Shown in pieces: positions 1 through 7,393 of a DNA stretch of 64,000 bases. Numbering within the stretch: position 1 is the first letter of the stretch; each line of letters opens with the position of its first letter. Where the stretch lies: assembly GCF_002554795.1 (NCBI RefSeq), contig NZ_PDEQ01000006.1, forward strand, positions 1-64,000, given 5' to 3'. The notes under the pieces were generated by a model that saw only the letters and a program-made list of their open reading frames with translations, did not search any database and was not told the origin of the DNA. The stretch comes from Longibacter salinarum (GTDB taxonomy: Bacteria; Bacteroidota; Rhodothermia; Rhodothermales; Salinibacteraceae). Made by a program: the position numbers and the translations under genes.

Positions 1-737
1 GACTGCTCGGCTCGATCGAAGAGGTGCTCCAGCGTCGCGAACCGGGCATGTACGCGCCGCTTCACGACGGCCGTAAAGCGGCCATATCCGGCGCGGACGA
101 TGTGGTACGGGTTGAAGGCGTACGCCTCCATAAGTGCCTGACCCGTGGAGCCGAACGTAAACGTCGCGGACTTATCGTAGTCGGGGAAGAGAGCTTCAAT
201 TCCGGCTTGGATACGCTGGCGCACAGTAGCGAGCGTTTGCTCATCCTCGTCGTAGTAGGCGGTGAGGAGCCGGATCCGGCGGTACACCTCGGGTAGAAGT
301 CGGTCGGTTTGCGTTTTGCCCAGACGGGCAACGAGGTGCATCACCCGCGGGTCTTTATGGTCGGTTTTGCCGGTGTCGTTCGACTCGACCGCTTTGAGCT
401 TGGCGACGTGCTCGGGGCTAATCAGCGCGGTCGGGTGGCCGAGACGCCGAGCGGTGTGCAGGAGCTTGCGTTCGTACCCGCCGGTCGCCTCCGCGCAGAC
501 CCGCACGCAGTTGAGGTCGACCTCGGTGGCCAGGCGGTCCAGGCGGCGGAGCAGTGCTTCGATCCGGTCGGTCTGGTTCGGAATCGTGTCCTCGACGCGG
601 CAGACCGAGGGCCCGGCGTCGTGTTTGGTGGCGTGGTATTCGGTGTAGAGGGAGAGCGAGTGCTTCGAGACGTCGAAGCAGCAGACGAGATCCGTGGAAG
701 GGTTGACGGTGGGAGTCGCAGCTACGATCTTGAGCAT
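1..737 (-). CDS. IS110-family transposase, N-terminal part (runs off left edge)
   Basis: This frame is open from an ATG at 737-735 to the window edge, about 245 codons. The N-terminal DEDD (RuvC-like) catalytic domain of IS110-family DNA recombinases is visible: a first Asp in CFDVSKHSLSLY, a Glu in CAEATGGYER, and the acidic pair region NDTGKTDHKDPRV. IS110 enzymes move small elements without terminal inverted repeats and are guided by a structured non-coding RNA. The C-terminal Tnp_20 domain with the catalytic Ser would lie outside the window, so intactness cannot be judged. It is only distantly similar to the transposase at 2544-3578. The roughly 230 bases upstream of its start contain no gene and an imperfect hairpin around 832-865. 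Confidence 0.85.
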   Translation of the reverse strand, partial: MLKIVAATPTVNPSTDLVCCFDVSKHSLSLYTEYHATKHDAGPSVCRVEDTIPNQTDRIEALLRRLDRLATEVDLNCVRVCAEATGGYERKLLHTARRLGHPTALISPEHVAKLKAVESNDTGKTDHKDPRVMHLVARLGKTQTDRLLPEVYRRIRLLTAYYDEDEQTLATVRQRIQAGIEALFPDYDKSATFTFGSTGQALMEAYAFNPYHIVRAGYGRFTAVVKRRVHARFATLEHLFDRAEQ

Positions 738-974
738 GAGGGGCTAAGCGAAGCTGGTGAATGGAATCAAGGACCGGAGTCAGTGTAGCGAGGCCCCTTC
801 TTCTTTGCTGTGCTTCGCATAAAGGTACGGTGCACCGGACGATGTCGGTGTGCCGTTTCAGACGATTTGTAGCGGTTGGCTGCACGTCCCGCGACCTTTA
901 GCCCTCGCTGCTCACCTATCCATCGCCGGTGAACGCCCATCCGTTATGCGTTTGGAAAACGTCTACCCAGTGCA

Positions 975-1631
975 ATGAGAGACGGAAAGTGTGTCTATTG
1001 CGGCGAAGAGAAAAAGGTTACTGATGAGCACGTCGTACCGCAGGGGCTGTACGTGGACTCGCACAACGCAGTGATTCCATGCTGCGAATCCTGTAATAAC
1101 CAGAAATCGGATGACGACGAGTACTTTAGGCTCGTTTTTGCAGTTCTAGAAGCCAGCAAAGACCACCCAGTGGCACAGAAGATGAAAGAGAAAGTCATCC
1201 GCTCTCTTCAAAAACCTGAAAAGGCGGGTTTCGCAAATATGATTCAGCGTTCAGCAAGTAATGTCGAGACCCAGAACCAAGAGGGTGAAACCATACAGAG
1301 AACGGGTTTGAAAGTAGAAGTCAATCGCGTAAACCGTATTTTTGAGTTCATCACTCAAGGGCTGCTGTACCTGGAGGAGAAAATGTACGTGGAAGCGAAT
1401 TTCTCGGTTGTCAGTACATTCGGACATGAAGAAGATACGGATGCGGGCAAGAAACTTATTGGCCGGATTAATAGTGATCTTGTGAATCTTCCCTGGACGC
1501 AGATTGGAGACAACGGTGTTTTTAGGTACCGGTACAAACCAGTCGAAGAGCTACCCAGATCGATTTGGGAAATGGAAATATACAATGGTGAAAGTGTAGT
1601 CACTTTTGTCAGTAAGAAGGAGGATAGTTGA
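975..1631 (+). CDS. HNH endonuclease-like protein (cassette gene)
   Basis: This is a 218-aa protein. The N-terminus shows the zinc-knuckle HNH layout: C6-x2-C9, then DEHVVPQ (H19), then CCESCNNQKS with C37/C40 and the Asn-Asn pair. HNH domains bind one metal and cut DNA; such stand-alone proteins occur in defence or mobile contexts. The rest (about residues 55-218) has no motif I recognise. The gene is followed 3 bases after its stop by an attC site (1635-1750), the usual position in an integron cassette. A GTTATGC at 943-949, 25 bases before the start, could be the 3' end of a preceding attC. Its substrate is unknown, and a non-nuclease role is possible. Confidence 0.72.
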   Translation: MRDGKCVYCGEEKKVTDEHVVPQGLYVDSHNAVIPCCESCNNQKSDDDEYFRLVFAVLEASKDHPVAQKMKEKVIRSLQKPEKAGFANMIQRSASNVETQNQEGETIQRTGLKVEVNRVNRIFEFITQGLLYLEEKMYVEANFSVVSTFGHEEDTDAGKKLIGRINSDLVNLPWTQIGDNGVFRYRYKPVEELPRSIWEMEIYNGESVVTFVSKKEDS

Positions 1632-1634
1632 AAC

Positions 1635-1750
1635 ACATAACCCAACGCTGCTGCTGACAACGGGCGTCAGCTAAATCCGTGAGGGTAGCGTCTGCAGCGC
1701 TTCTTCCGCAAGTTATCATTGCCCGTTGCAGCAGAGCTCTTTCCTTATGT
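1635..1750 (+). repeat. attC recombination site 1 of a cassette array
   Basis: The site starts with an R''-type box ACATAAC (1635-1641) and ends with the near-complementary CTTATGT (1744-1750). Internal arms GCTGCTGCTGACAACGGGC (1647-1665) and GCCCGTTGCAGCAGAGC (1721-1737) pair, leaving unpaired extra bases, as in the L''/L' arms of attC sites. Total length is 116 nt. The first base of the right box is C where a functional R' has G, so the downstream crossover point may be damaged. The site lies between the stop of the HNH gene and the start of the next gene. Confidence 0.75.
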
Positions 1751-1762
1751 GTACTTGCGCTG

Positions 1763-2410
1763 ATGGCTGACTTAGAAGAAAACTTAGAGCGGCCTCCAGA
1801 CTACGGTTCGCTGCAGTTTTCTGTGGAGGGTCAACCGGCATCTCTTCAGTCCAGTAGTAGCAGTAGGCAAGAAGTGAAAAGCAGAGTCTCCAAAAAATTG
1901 GAGGGTGTTCAGTATTTGCTATCCGATGACGTACAAGTTGAAATCCGCTGGTTCATCCACGAGCGCGATCGGTATGAAAGTGATGCTGCGCCCGATATAG
2001 ACAACATTCTGAAGCCCCTCATGGATGCCCTATGCGGTGCAGATGGACTGATCGTCGATGACTGCCAAGTTCAGGCTGTAAGTTGTTACTGGCTTGACTC
2101 GTATGATGGATCACAACGTCTTGAGTTTTCAATCGACTACAGTCCTGAATCTTGGGTTAAGAAGGGCGGTCTTTGCTTCATTCACCTTGGTGACGGACTG
2201 TGCTACCCGTTACCAGGAGGTCTAAGTGTTAGACAGTCGAAATTTATGACGCAGATGATCAAGACGATGGTTGAAATGAGGGATGAATTCGAAGAGCTCG
2301 ATGCAGATTACTATCAATCTAAGATGTTAATGCCGAGTCAGCGGGCCTTCCATCGGACGAGAGTGGCGTCAGAATTCGAAGTTTTAGAAGCTGAGGACAT
2401 CTTGAACTAA
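1763..2410 (+). CDS. RusA-like Holliday-junction resolvase family protein (cassette gene)
   Basis: This is a 215-aa protein. I chose the ATG 12 bases after the end of attC site 1; upstream in-frame codons would translate the attC itself. The central stretch APDIDNILKPLMDALCG followed by LIVDDCQV matches the RusA signature, with Asp residues of the metal site in D-x-D-N and in the later D-D. RusA proteins are small dimeric nucleases that cut four-way DNA junctions and are common in prophages. Here the family core (about residues 45-130) is followed by an extra tail of about 80 residues without recognised motifs. The gene is followed 7 bases later by attC site 2. Function by homology only. Confidence 0.65.
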   Translation: MADLEENLERPPDYGSLQFSVEGQPASLQSSSSSRQEVKSRVSKKLEGVQYLLSDDVQVEIRWFIHERDRYESDAAPDIDNILKPLMDALCGADGLIVDDCQVQAVSCYWLDSYDGSQRLEFSIDYSPESWVKKGGLCFIHLGDGLCYPLPGGLSVRQSKFMTQMIKTMVEMRDEFEELDADYYQSKMLMPSQRAFHRTRVASEFEVLEAEDILN

Positions 2411-2417
2411 ACCTTAC

Positions 2418-2530
2418 ACATAACCCCACGCTGCTGCTGACGAAGGGCGGAGCCGATTTCCGGCGCCGCAGAATCCACTGCCGGGCTCGTACCTTTTCTT
2501 GCCCTTCGCAGCAGAGCTCTCCCGTTAGAT
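2418..2530 (+). repeat. attC recombination site 2 of a cassette array
   Basis: Left box ACATAAC (2418-2424) and right box GTTAGAT (2524-2530), the latter a perfect GTTRRRY core site. Arms GCTGCTGCTGACGAAGGGC (2430-2448) and GCCCTTCGCAGCAGAGC (2501-2517) pair, again with extra unpaired bases. The arms are nearly the same as those of sites 1 and 3, as in sedentary chromosomal integrons, where attC sites of one array resemble each other. Length is 113 nt. The IS110 element begins within 13 bases of its right end. Confidence 0.82.
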
Positions 2531-2543
2531 ACTCTCTTCAAAG

Positions 2544-3578
2544 TCAAGCGGCGGTGAGCACTTTTTCGGGCACTCTGTAGAACTTCTCGCCTTGGAAGTC
2601 TTGGCCGTGTTTGAGCATGCCGTAGATCGCGTGCAGGAGTTTGCGCATCACCGCCACGACGGCCACGATTGGCTTCTTCCCACGCCCGGTGAGTTTCTCG
2701 TAGAATGCGGCCACGTTGGGCTCCCAGCGGATGCTTACCAGGGCCGGCATGTAGAGCGCGTGCCGGAGCCGAGCGTTGCCCACCTTTGAGATTCGTTCCG
2801 GTCGGTCAACCGAGCTGCCAGACTGATGTCGGCGCGGGTCAAGCCCGGCGTAGGCGACCCACTCGCGCACGGTCATATCGTCGGGTAGGAGCGCAATCTC
2901 GGCCAGGATCAACAGCGCGCTCTTCTCGGCGATGCCTCGGATTGAGGTCAGGTGATCCAGAGCGACCTTCAGGCGCTCGGACTTGGCAGTGACCTTCATG
3001 GCCTGCCGTGTCAGTTCGGCAATGCGGCGGTCAAGATGACGAACGTTGACCTCAATATCGTTGACGACGACGGCAGAACTTGTCCGGCTCTGCTGGGCGG
3101 CGTGCAGGCGGTTCTTCTCGCGCGTCCGTTCGACGGTAAGTGCCTGGATCCGCCGCGCAATCGCTCGGAGGTCCAGCACGGCGCGTTCGGGAGGCGTCCA
3201 TGCCCTAAATGGCATGCGGCGCGCGAATGCGCAGATGACGACCGCATCCGAGCGATCCGTTTTCGAGCGCTCTACGAGGGCATCGCGGAAGCGGCTCATG
3301 GCGCGCGGGTTGGCAACCATGACATCGGCGCTTCCAGACGCGTGGAGGGCGAGAGCGAGATCGAGGCTGTACAGGCCACTGGCTTCCAGACAAACCCGCA
3401 CGGCATCGTCGGTGCCTAGCCAATGGATCAGCTGTTGGTGTCCGTCGGCGTCGTTGGCAAAGCGCCGCGTCTTGCGCTTGTCATCGGTCCGGTCGAGACA
3501 GACGTCGAGATGGTCCTTGCTGACATCGATCCCAGCGAAGGTGGACGGAGGATAGCGCCGTGGGTGGTGGTTGTGCAT
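2544..3578 (-). CDS. IS110-family transposase (complete)
   Basis: This is a 344-aa protein of normal family length. The N-terminal DEDD domain shows GIDVSKDHLDV (first Asp), VCLEASGLYS (Glu) and SKTDRSDAVV (two Asp). The C-terminal Tnp_20 domain shows TSIRGIAEKSALLILAEI and YAGLDPRRHQSGSSV, containing the Ser-Gly that supplies the catalytic serine. It looks intact. The stop lies 13 bases from the end of attC site 2, so almost no non-coding DNA is left on the 3' side. The non-coding end of the element must therefore be upstream of the start (from 3579 rightward), as in IS110-group elements whose bridge RNA precedes the transposase. Confidence 0.92.
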   Translation of the reverse strand: MHNHHPRRYPPSTFAGIDVSKDHLDVCLDRTDDKRKTRRFANDADGHQQLIHWLGTDDAVRVCLEASGLYSLDLALALHASGSADVMVANPRAMSRFRDALVERSKTDRSDAVVICAFARRMPFRAWTPPERAVLDLRAIARRIQALTVERTREKNRLHAAQQSRTSSAVVVNDIEVNVRHLDRRIAELTRQAMKVTAKSERLKVALDHLTSIRGIAEKSALLILAEIALLPDDMTVREWVAYAGLDPRRHQSGSSVDRPERISKVGNARLRHALYMPALVSIRWEPNVAAFYEKLTGRGKKPIVAVVAVMRKLLHAIYGMLKHGQDFQGEKFYRVPEKVLTAA

Positions 3579-3800
3579 GAGCGCGTCTCATCGTATGCTT
3601 TAAGAGAAGTGAATGGCCGGTCGGTCCCGCCCTGCGCTTCCTGCCTGCGGATATTGCACGATGCAGGATCTGACGAAGGCGCTGCTACGCCGTCAGGCCT
3701 TGGATACTCCTCAGCATGGGCAGGAGCCGGGGCGGGGGGACGGGTCTAACGGTCAAGCTCAACGGGCCTGCCGAAGGCAAGCCGCTCTGGCTTCATGCCG
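3579..3800 (-). other. Structured non-coding end of the IS110 element, candidate bridge-RNA region
   Basis: No gene is visible. A long imperfect stem pairs about 3627-3649 with 3719-3741 (GC-rich, tolerating mismatches). Inside it a compact hairpin has outer arms CTGAC/GTCAG and inner arms GGCG/CGCC around the loop CTGCTA (about 3671-3700). IS110 elements are known to transcribe a structured guide RNA from such a flank. Its position, just 5' of the transposase, fits that. The right end of the element is not defined, so the boundary is a guess. Confidence 0.3.
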
Positions 3801-3963
3801 CTGCAGTCTGCCCGGCCCCGGCAAGCTACGAACTCAGCTTACACCTGCCCACTTCCGAGATACAATGCCGAGGTTGGTTGACCGAAAAGGAGTCGATAGA
3901 TACGTTTCCTGTCAAGCACTATCGGCTTTCCTCTCAGTACCTATTTTTAGACTCTTCCATCCA

Positions 3964-4176
3964 ATGGATAAGCGATTTGGCGGTGCATTTCTTGGCGTTA
4001 TCATTTATAAAGCGATCGCTTGGTCAATTGCCCCAGCGGCCTCCGAGTGGTCGACCGAGGCTCTTGAGGCTGTCGCGATTGCCCTTTTTGTGACAGCGGT
4101 CCTAGAGCTGCAGGACTGGTGGCTCAGTAAGAGCGACACTACGACCGATGAGACCAAGGTCAGTGAGGCAACTTAA
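3964..4176 (+). CDS. Small membrane protein (probable cassette gene)
   Basis: This is a 70-aa protein of unknown function. Two hydrophobic stretches, GGAFLGVIIYKAIAWSIA (residues 6-23) and LEAVAIALFVTAVLEL (about 31-46), suggest a helical hairpin, followed by a polar Thr/Asp/Glu-rich tail. I chose this ATG because the 117 in-frame codons upstream have no protein-like pattern and run into the flank of the IS element. The sequence TTTAGAC, complementary to GTCTAAC at 3744-3750, lies 11 bases before the start; these could be the outer boxes of a badly decayed attC. An attC-like site follows at 4272. Orientation and size fit a cassette gene. Confidence 0.45.
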   Translation: MDKRFGGAFLGVIIYKAIAWSIAPAASEWSTEALEAVAIALFVTAVLELQDWWLSKSDTTTDETKVSEAT

Positions 4177-4271
4177 CCCAAGGTGAGACCGGTGACGGGG
4201 CGCAGATGACCCGACAAGACAAATTTAGATAGAAGGCTTCCTCGGATACCGAAAAGCTGGGACACAGCACG

Positions 4272-4463
4272 GCATACCCCCACACTGTAGTTGCCGAAGG
4301 GCCAGTGCCAGTTTCGAGCGAGATGCATGGGGCGATTTCGCTGTCGCTACATGGAAGTGTAGGGCCGAGCCAATGCGTGCTTAGGGAACGGCGTTGGTTG
4401 ATCGACATGCCGGAATACCGAGCTTTTTCCTTACCCTTTGCGAACGAATCGATTCCGTTACAC
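4272..4463 (+). repeat. Probable degenerate attC site
   Basis: The left part, 4272-4302, matches the first 31 bases of attC site 2 at 24 positions, including the terminal GCCGAAGGGC arm. The right part (CCCTTTGCGAACG at 4434-4446, then GTTACAC at 4457-4463) has the spacing of an L'-R' end and precedes the next gene by 23 bases. The left box is GCATACC instead of GCATAAC, and the outer boxes no longer pair. At 192 nt it is longer than the other sites. It is probably a real but decayed site. Confidence 0.45.
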
Positions 4464-4486
4464 AGCAAGACACTAAATCTTCTGAC

Positions 4487-5626
4487 ATGGCTTCGTGCTG
4501 GACGTACTGCAGCGCCGTTGCTCTTCTTCTATCGGTTTTTCCGACTTTTTCCTTCGCGCAAACGCCACAAGAGTCGATCGACGTGCCCATAGCCCCCCGC
4601 GTGGACACGACCGACGCTGACGTCAAGCAGGTGTACCAGCTCTGGCGGTCGTACCTGAGGTCCCGGCCGGACTCGGTCTACGACAATCCGCACTGGTCAG
4701 AGGAGGAGAAAGAACGCTACGCGGATTTCGACATCTCCAGGCGCTGGACATACGGCTACGAAGTCGGCGGAAGGAGCATTCACGAGACATACGGACTCAA
4801 ACCGCGCGTCTTGAGCATCGAGCGGCAGGACAGCCTCTACGCCATCCGTACGCTCTACGCGCCGGATGACCTCGCTCATGCGCAAGAAATCTATTCGCTC
4901 CAACGCGTCTATGCCGGAAAGGAAAACGGCGCATGGAAGCTGTACAACGCCCTGTCGGTTCGTACGAAAGACTGGAACCGGGCGCGCGCGGGCGCTCTTC
5001 GCTACATCTATCCGCCCGGTCACACCCTCAACGAAAAAGCGGCGGAGCGGTCCGCTGCCTTCGTAGATTCGTTGGAGCAGGCATACGATCTTCCCGAGAC
5101 CGAGCCGATCACCTACTACGTAGCGCGCAGCTACGACGAGATGGCCAGGATCAGCGGTCTCGACTACGCCTGGGACGGCAATGACGGGCGCGCCTACCTG
5201 GTCAACCGTCAAATCTTTGTCGGCACGGCTTCGGCGTCGTACCCGCACGAGCTGGTCCATATGGTATTTGCGGACTACGACCTTCACCCGCTCATTAGCG
5301 AAGGACTCGCTACGTACCTCGGAGGGATCGGAGATCAGTCTTTTCACGAACTGGTCGCAGACGTCGATCAACGCGTCCAGCAGAATGATCTTACGCTCGA
5401 GAGGATGATCAGCGGCCGAGGCGTGCGAGCGAGGACGCGCTACGTAGGTGGAGCCGTGCTCGTCAAAGCGGCCGACGAAGATGGAAACGAGACGCTAACG
5501 ACGTTTCTATCGCTTGCGAACTCGAAATCGGGAATCTTTGAAGCGATGGAGCAGGTGCTGGGCGTAGAACGCGAAGAAGCATCCGGGTTTTGGCAACAGA
5601 AACTGCGTGAGTACAGCCGCCAATAA
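4487..5626 (+). CDS. Secreted gluzincin-type zinc metallopeptidase (cassette gene)
   Basis: This is a 379-aa protein. The start was placed at the ATG that opens a clean signal peptide (SAVALLLSVFPTFSFAQ, cleavage near residue 25). The zinc site is HELVH at residues 254-258, with a third ligand Glu272 in SEGLATYLGG, the spacing of the peptidase MA/gluzincin clan. It should act in the periplasm or outside the cell; the substrate is unknown. The N-terminal half (residues 26-200) holds an NTF2-like or simple beta pattern I cannot assign. It sits between two attC-like sites, with the next attC 8 bases after the stop. A secreted peptidase is an unusual cassette cargo. Confidence 0.7.
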   Translation: MASCWTYCSAVALLLSVFPTFSFAQTPQESIDVPIAPRVDTTDADVKQVYQLWRSYLRSRPDSVYDNPHWSEEEKERYADFDISRRWTYGYEVGGRSIHETYGLKPRVLSIERQDSLYAIRTLYAPDDLAHAQEIYSLQRVYAGKENGAWKLYNALSVRTKDWNRARAGALRYIYPPGHTLNEKAAERSAAFVDSLEQAYDLPETEPITYYVARSYDEMARISGLDYAWDGNDGRAYLVNRQIFVGTASASYPHELVHMVFADYDLHPLISEGLATYLGGIGDQSFHELVADVDQRVQQNDLTLERMISGRGVRARTRYVGGAVLVKAADEDGNETLTTFLSLANSKSGIFEAMEQVLGVEREEASGFWQQKLREYSRQ

Positions 5627-5634
5627 AGGTTGCA

Positions 5635-5749
5635 GCATAACCCCGCTCTTCTGTTGGCGAAGGGCTGCGGCCAAAATTCAGCCGGTCGCGTCTCCTACGC
5701 CACATTCGTGCTTGGCGGTGCCCTTCGCAGCAGCCCACTATCGTTGTAT
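5635..5749 (+). repeat. attC recombination site 3 of a cassette array
   Basis: Left box GCATAAC (5635-5641); right box GTTGTAT (5743-5749). Arms at 5645-5665 (ending GGCGAAGGGC) and 5720-5736 (GCCCTTCGCAGCAGCCC) pair with a small bulge. The GCCCTTCGCAGCAG arm is the same as in attC site 2, over 3 kb away. Length is 115 nt, between a stop codon and the next start. Confidence 0.75.
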
Positions 5750-5770
5750 AGCCGAACGAGCGAAAGCATT

Positions 5771-6355
5771 GTGAGTCCGTTCGAGTATCTGCTTCCGCTG
5801 ACATCTGTCCTTGTCGGACTTGCCATAGCTGATTTAGCAACAAGTCTGCACCGGCTCCTTGAGGCACGGCGTCGTGTCCAGTGGGACTGGCTTCCTCTCC
5901 TGGCCGCGCTCCTAGCCCTTCTTGCTGTCCTCGATCTCTGGTGGGGTTTCTACGGCTACACGGGTCGTAGCGAGTGGGAGTTTGCTCAATTCCTCCCGAT
6001 ATTCGTTCAACTGGTCATTCTTTTTCTGCTCTGCGCTTCCGCTCTGCCGGACGAGGTTCCATCCGACGACGGACTGGATCTGCATGTGTTCTACCAGTCG
6101 AACGGTTCGTATTTTTGGTTTCTATATGCTGCGTATATATTTTCTATCCTCGCTCAAGACGCATTCACGTACGCCGCGTCTGGCTTGCCGGAGCAGATGA
6201 GCACCGTGTCGGTGCTTGCGGGTTCTATCCCCAACCTTTTACTGATTGCGCTATTCGTGGGGCTTGCCCTCGTGCATCGGCGCTGGCTCCACATGGTAGC
6301 CGTACCCGGTTTGATCGTGTACCAGATTGTTGAATGGTCCGGACGAGTTCTTTGA
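5771..6355 (+). CDS. Integral membrane protein (cassette gene)
   Basis: This is a 194-aa protein starting with GTG, 21 bases after attC site 3. The upstream in-frame codons would translate the attC. About five or six membrane helices are visible: the N-terminal LLPLTSVLVGLAIADLATSL, then WLPLLAALLALLAVLDLWWGFY, FLPIFVQLVILFLLCASAL, WFLYAAYIFSILAQ and IPNLLLIALFVGLAL. Related hypothetical proteins beginning with a similar S-P-F-E-Y-L-L-P pattern occur in many genomes; no function is known. It is the last cassette-like gene I can defend; no attC was seen after it, only a hairpin at 6380-6411. Confidence 0.65.
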   Translation: MSPFEYLLPLTSVLVGLAIADLATSLHRLLEARRRVQWDWLPLLAALLALLAVLDLWWGFYGYTGRSEWEFAQFLPIFVQLVILFLLCASALPDEVPSDDGLDLHVFYQSNGSYFWFLYAAYIFSILAQDAFTYAASGLPEQMSTVSVLAGSIPNLLLIALFVGLALVHRRWLHMVAVPGLIVYQIVEWSGRVL

Positions 6356-6379
6356 AACGGTCGGACGCTGCAGTTCAAT

Positions 6380-6411
6380 GCCGGGGAAATGGAAAGAAAT
6401 GTCTTCCCGGC
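6380..6411 (+). terminator. Hairpin after the last cassette gene
   Basis: GCCGGGGAA (6380-6388) pairs with TTCCCGGC (6404-6411) around a 15-nt loop, 24 bases after the stop. There is no T-run, so termination is uncertain; it may mark the end of the cassette array. Confidence 0.35.
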
Positions 6412-6487
6412 CACGTCGGCTGAGGTTTTTCGCTATGCCAGTGAAATCTTCTTTTTAACCATCCTCGCTCAATTCCGATGAGAAGCT

Positions 6488-7220
6488 ATGCCCACCCGCT
6501 CGCTGTTGTTGACGCTTCCGCTTCTGGTCTGCCTTTTTCTCGCGGAGCCGGTTCAAGAAGCATCTGCCCAAACTGCTGATCAAGCGGTGTCCGATGAGAC
6601 GGCGTACGTCGTGTCCTATTTCGGGGCAACGTCTGCGGCCCATGCAACCGCTCTGAAGTGATTCAGAACCTGTTTGGCGAACAGCCCTCGGCGATCCAGG
6701 CGTACGGACCTCCTGCCGGTCGGTCCTCGCGGTGCTTGCAGGACTAGGATCGGTTGATCTCGTGTATCCTGTTTGCTGTGTCAATGCGAACGGATCATCG
6801 TCGGCCCGATGATCGGCATGAACGACCGCGCTTCGTTCTTTGCAAATCTTCCTCCATAAAGGTGGTTCAGGCCGTCAAATCCATCGAGTCGAAGTGTGAG
6901 AGCATCCGCGCCCTCTCGCCTGCAAAGTTTGTCATGGTGGCCATGGACACGGACATCGAGGAAGGTATCGCGTTTCTCAAAAAGTATGGCTCCTGGGACG
7001 AGGTTTCTGTTGGAAGCTTCTACCGAAACCAACCCATGATGCGCCATGTCAACACGCTGGAGGTTCTCGGCGTGCCGGGGGCATTGTGTAAAAGAACACC
7101 GACGAGGACGCTGGGCAGGGAACGACGACGCGGAAGGATACGGAGCGGGTAGCACTAGGAATGGGTGGGGAGGGCATGGTCGCCTGGGCAAAGAACCATT
7201 TCCCGCTCGAAACAAATTAG
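6488..7220 (+). pseudogene. Decayed exported thioredoxin-fold protein
   Basis: An ATG at 6488 opens a good signal peptide (SLLLTLPLLVCLFLAEPVQEASAQ) and continues for 57 codons to TGA at 6659-6661. Shifting the frame near 6627-6637 gives CGPCNRSEVIQNLF, a CxxC thioredoxin active-site motif directly after SYFGA. Further downstream (about 6864-7080) another frame reads like the second half of a thioredoxin domain: AKFVMVAMDTDIEEG, then VLGVPG (the cis-Pro region). A third frame then carries NTDEDAGQG and GMVAWAKNHFPLETN to TAG 7218-7220. At least two frameshifts and an in-frame TAA (about 7090) break it. It was probably a periplasmic redox protein. Sequencing errors could mimic part of this, but several independent lesions argue for decay. 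Confidence 0.6.
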
Positions 7221-7393
7221 CATGAGGAAACAGACAACAGTGGCGTCTGAGCGAGGGCGTCGTCTTCGTCGGTGACGAAAAGCACCTGCGCCGGGTGGAG
7301 GCTCGCTGCCTAAGGCCAGGGTTTTCATTCCTCATAGACCCACCGCGGTCGTATCACAAATTCGAGGTCTGTATCCATGATTGGAGATCAGAA

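Noticed and set aside
418-885. 155-codon minus-strand frame and 159-codon plus-strand frame over the left IS
   Set aside because: Both overlap the IS110 transposase frame, which has the family motifs; they are shadows.
901-949. Possible right half of another attC before the HNH cassette
   Set aside because: GTTATGC is in the right place relative to the start codon, but no matching left half or paired arm was found; only mentioned as a trace.
3744-3952. Possible attC with outer boxes GTCTAAC and TTTAGAC
   Set aside because: Outer boxes pair in six of seven bases and the right box precedes a start codon, but the internal arms do not pair, so it was not annotated.
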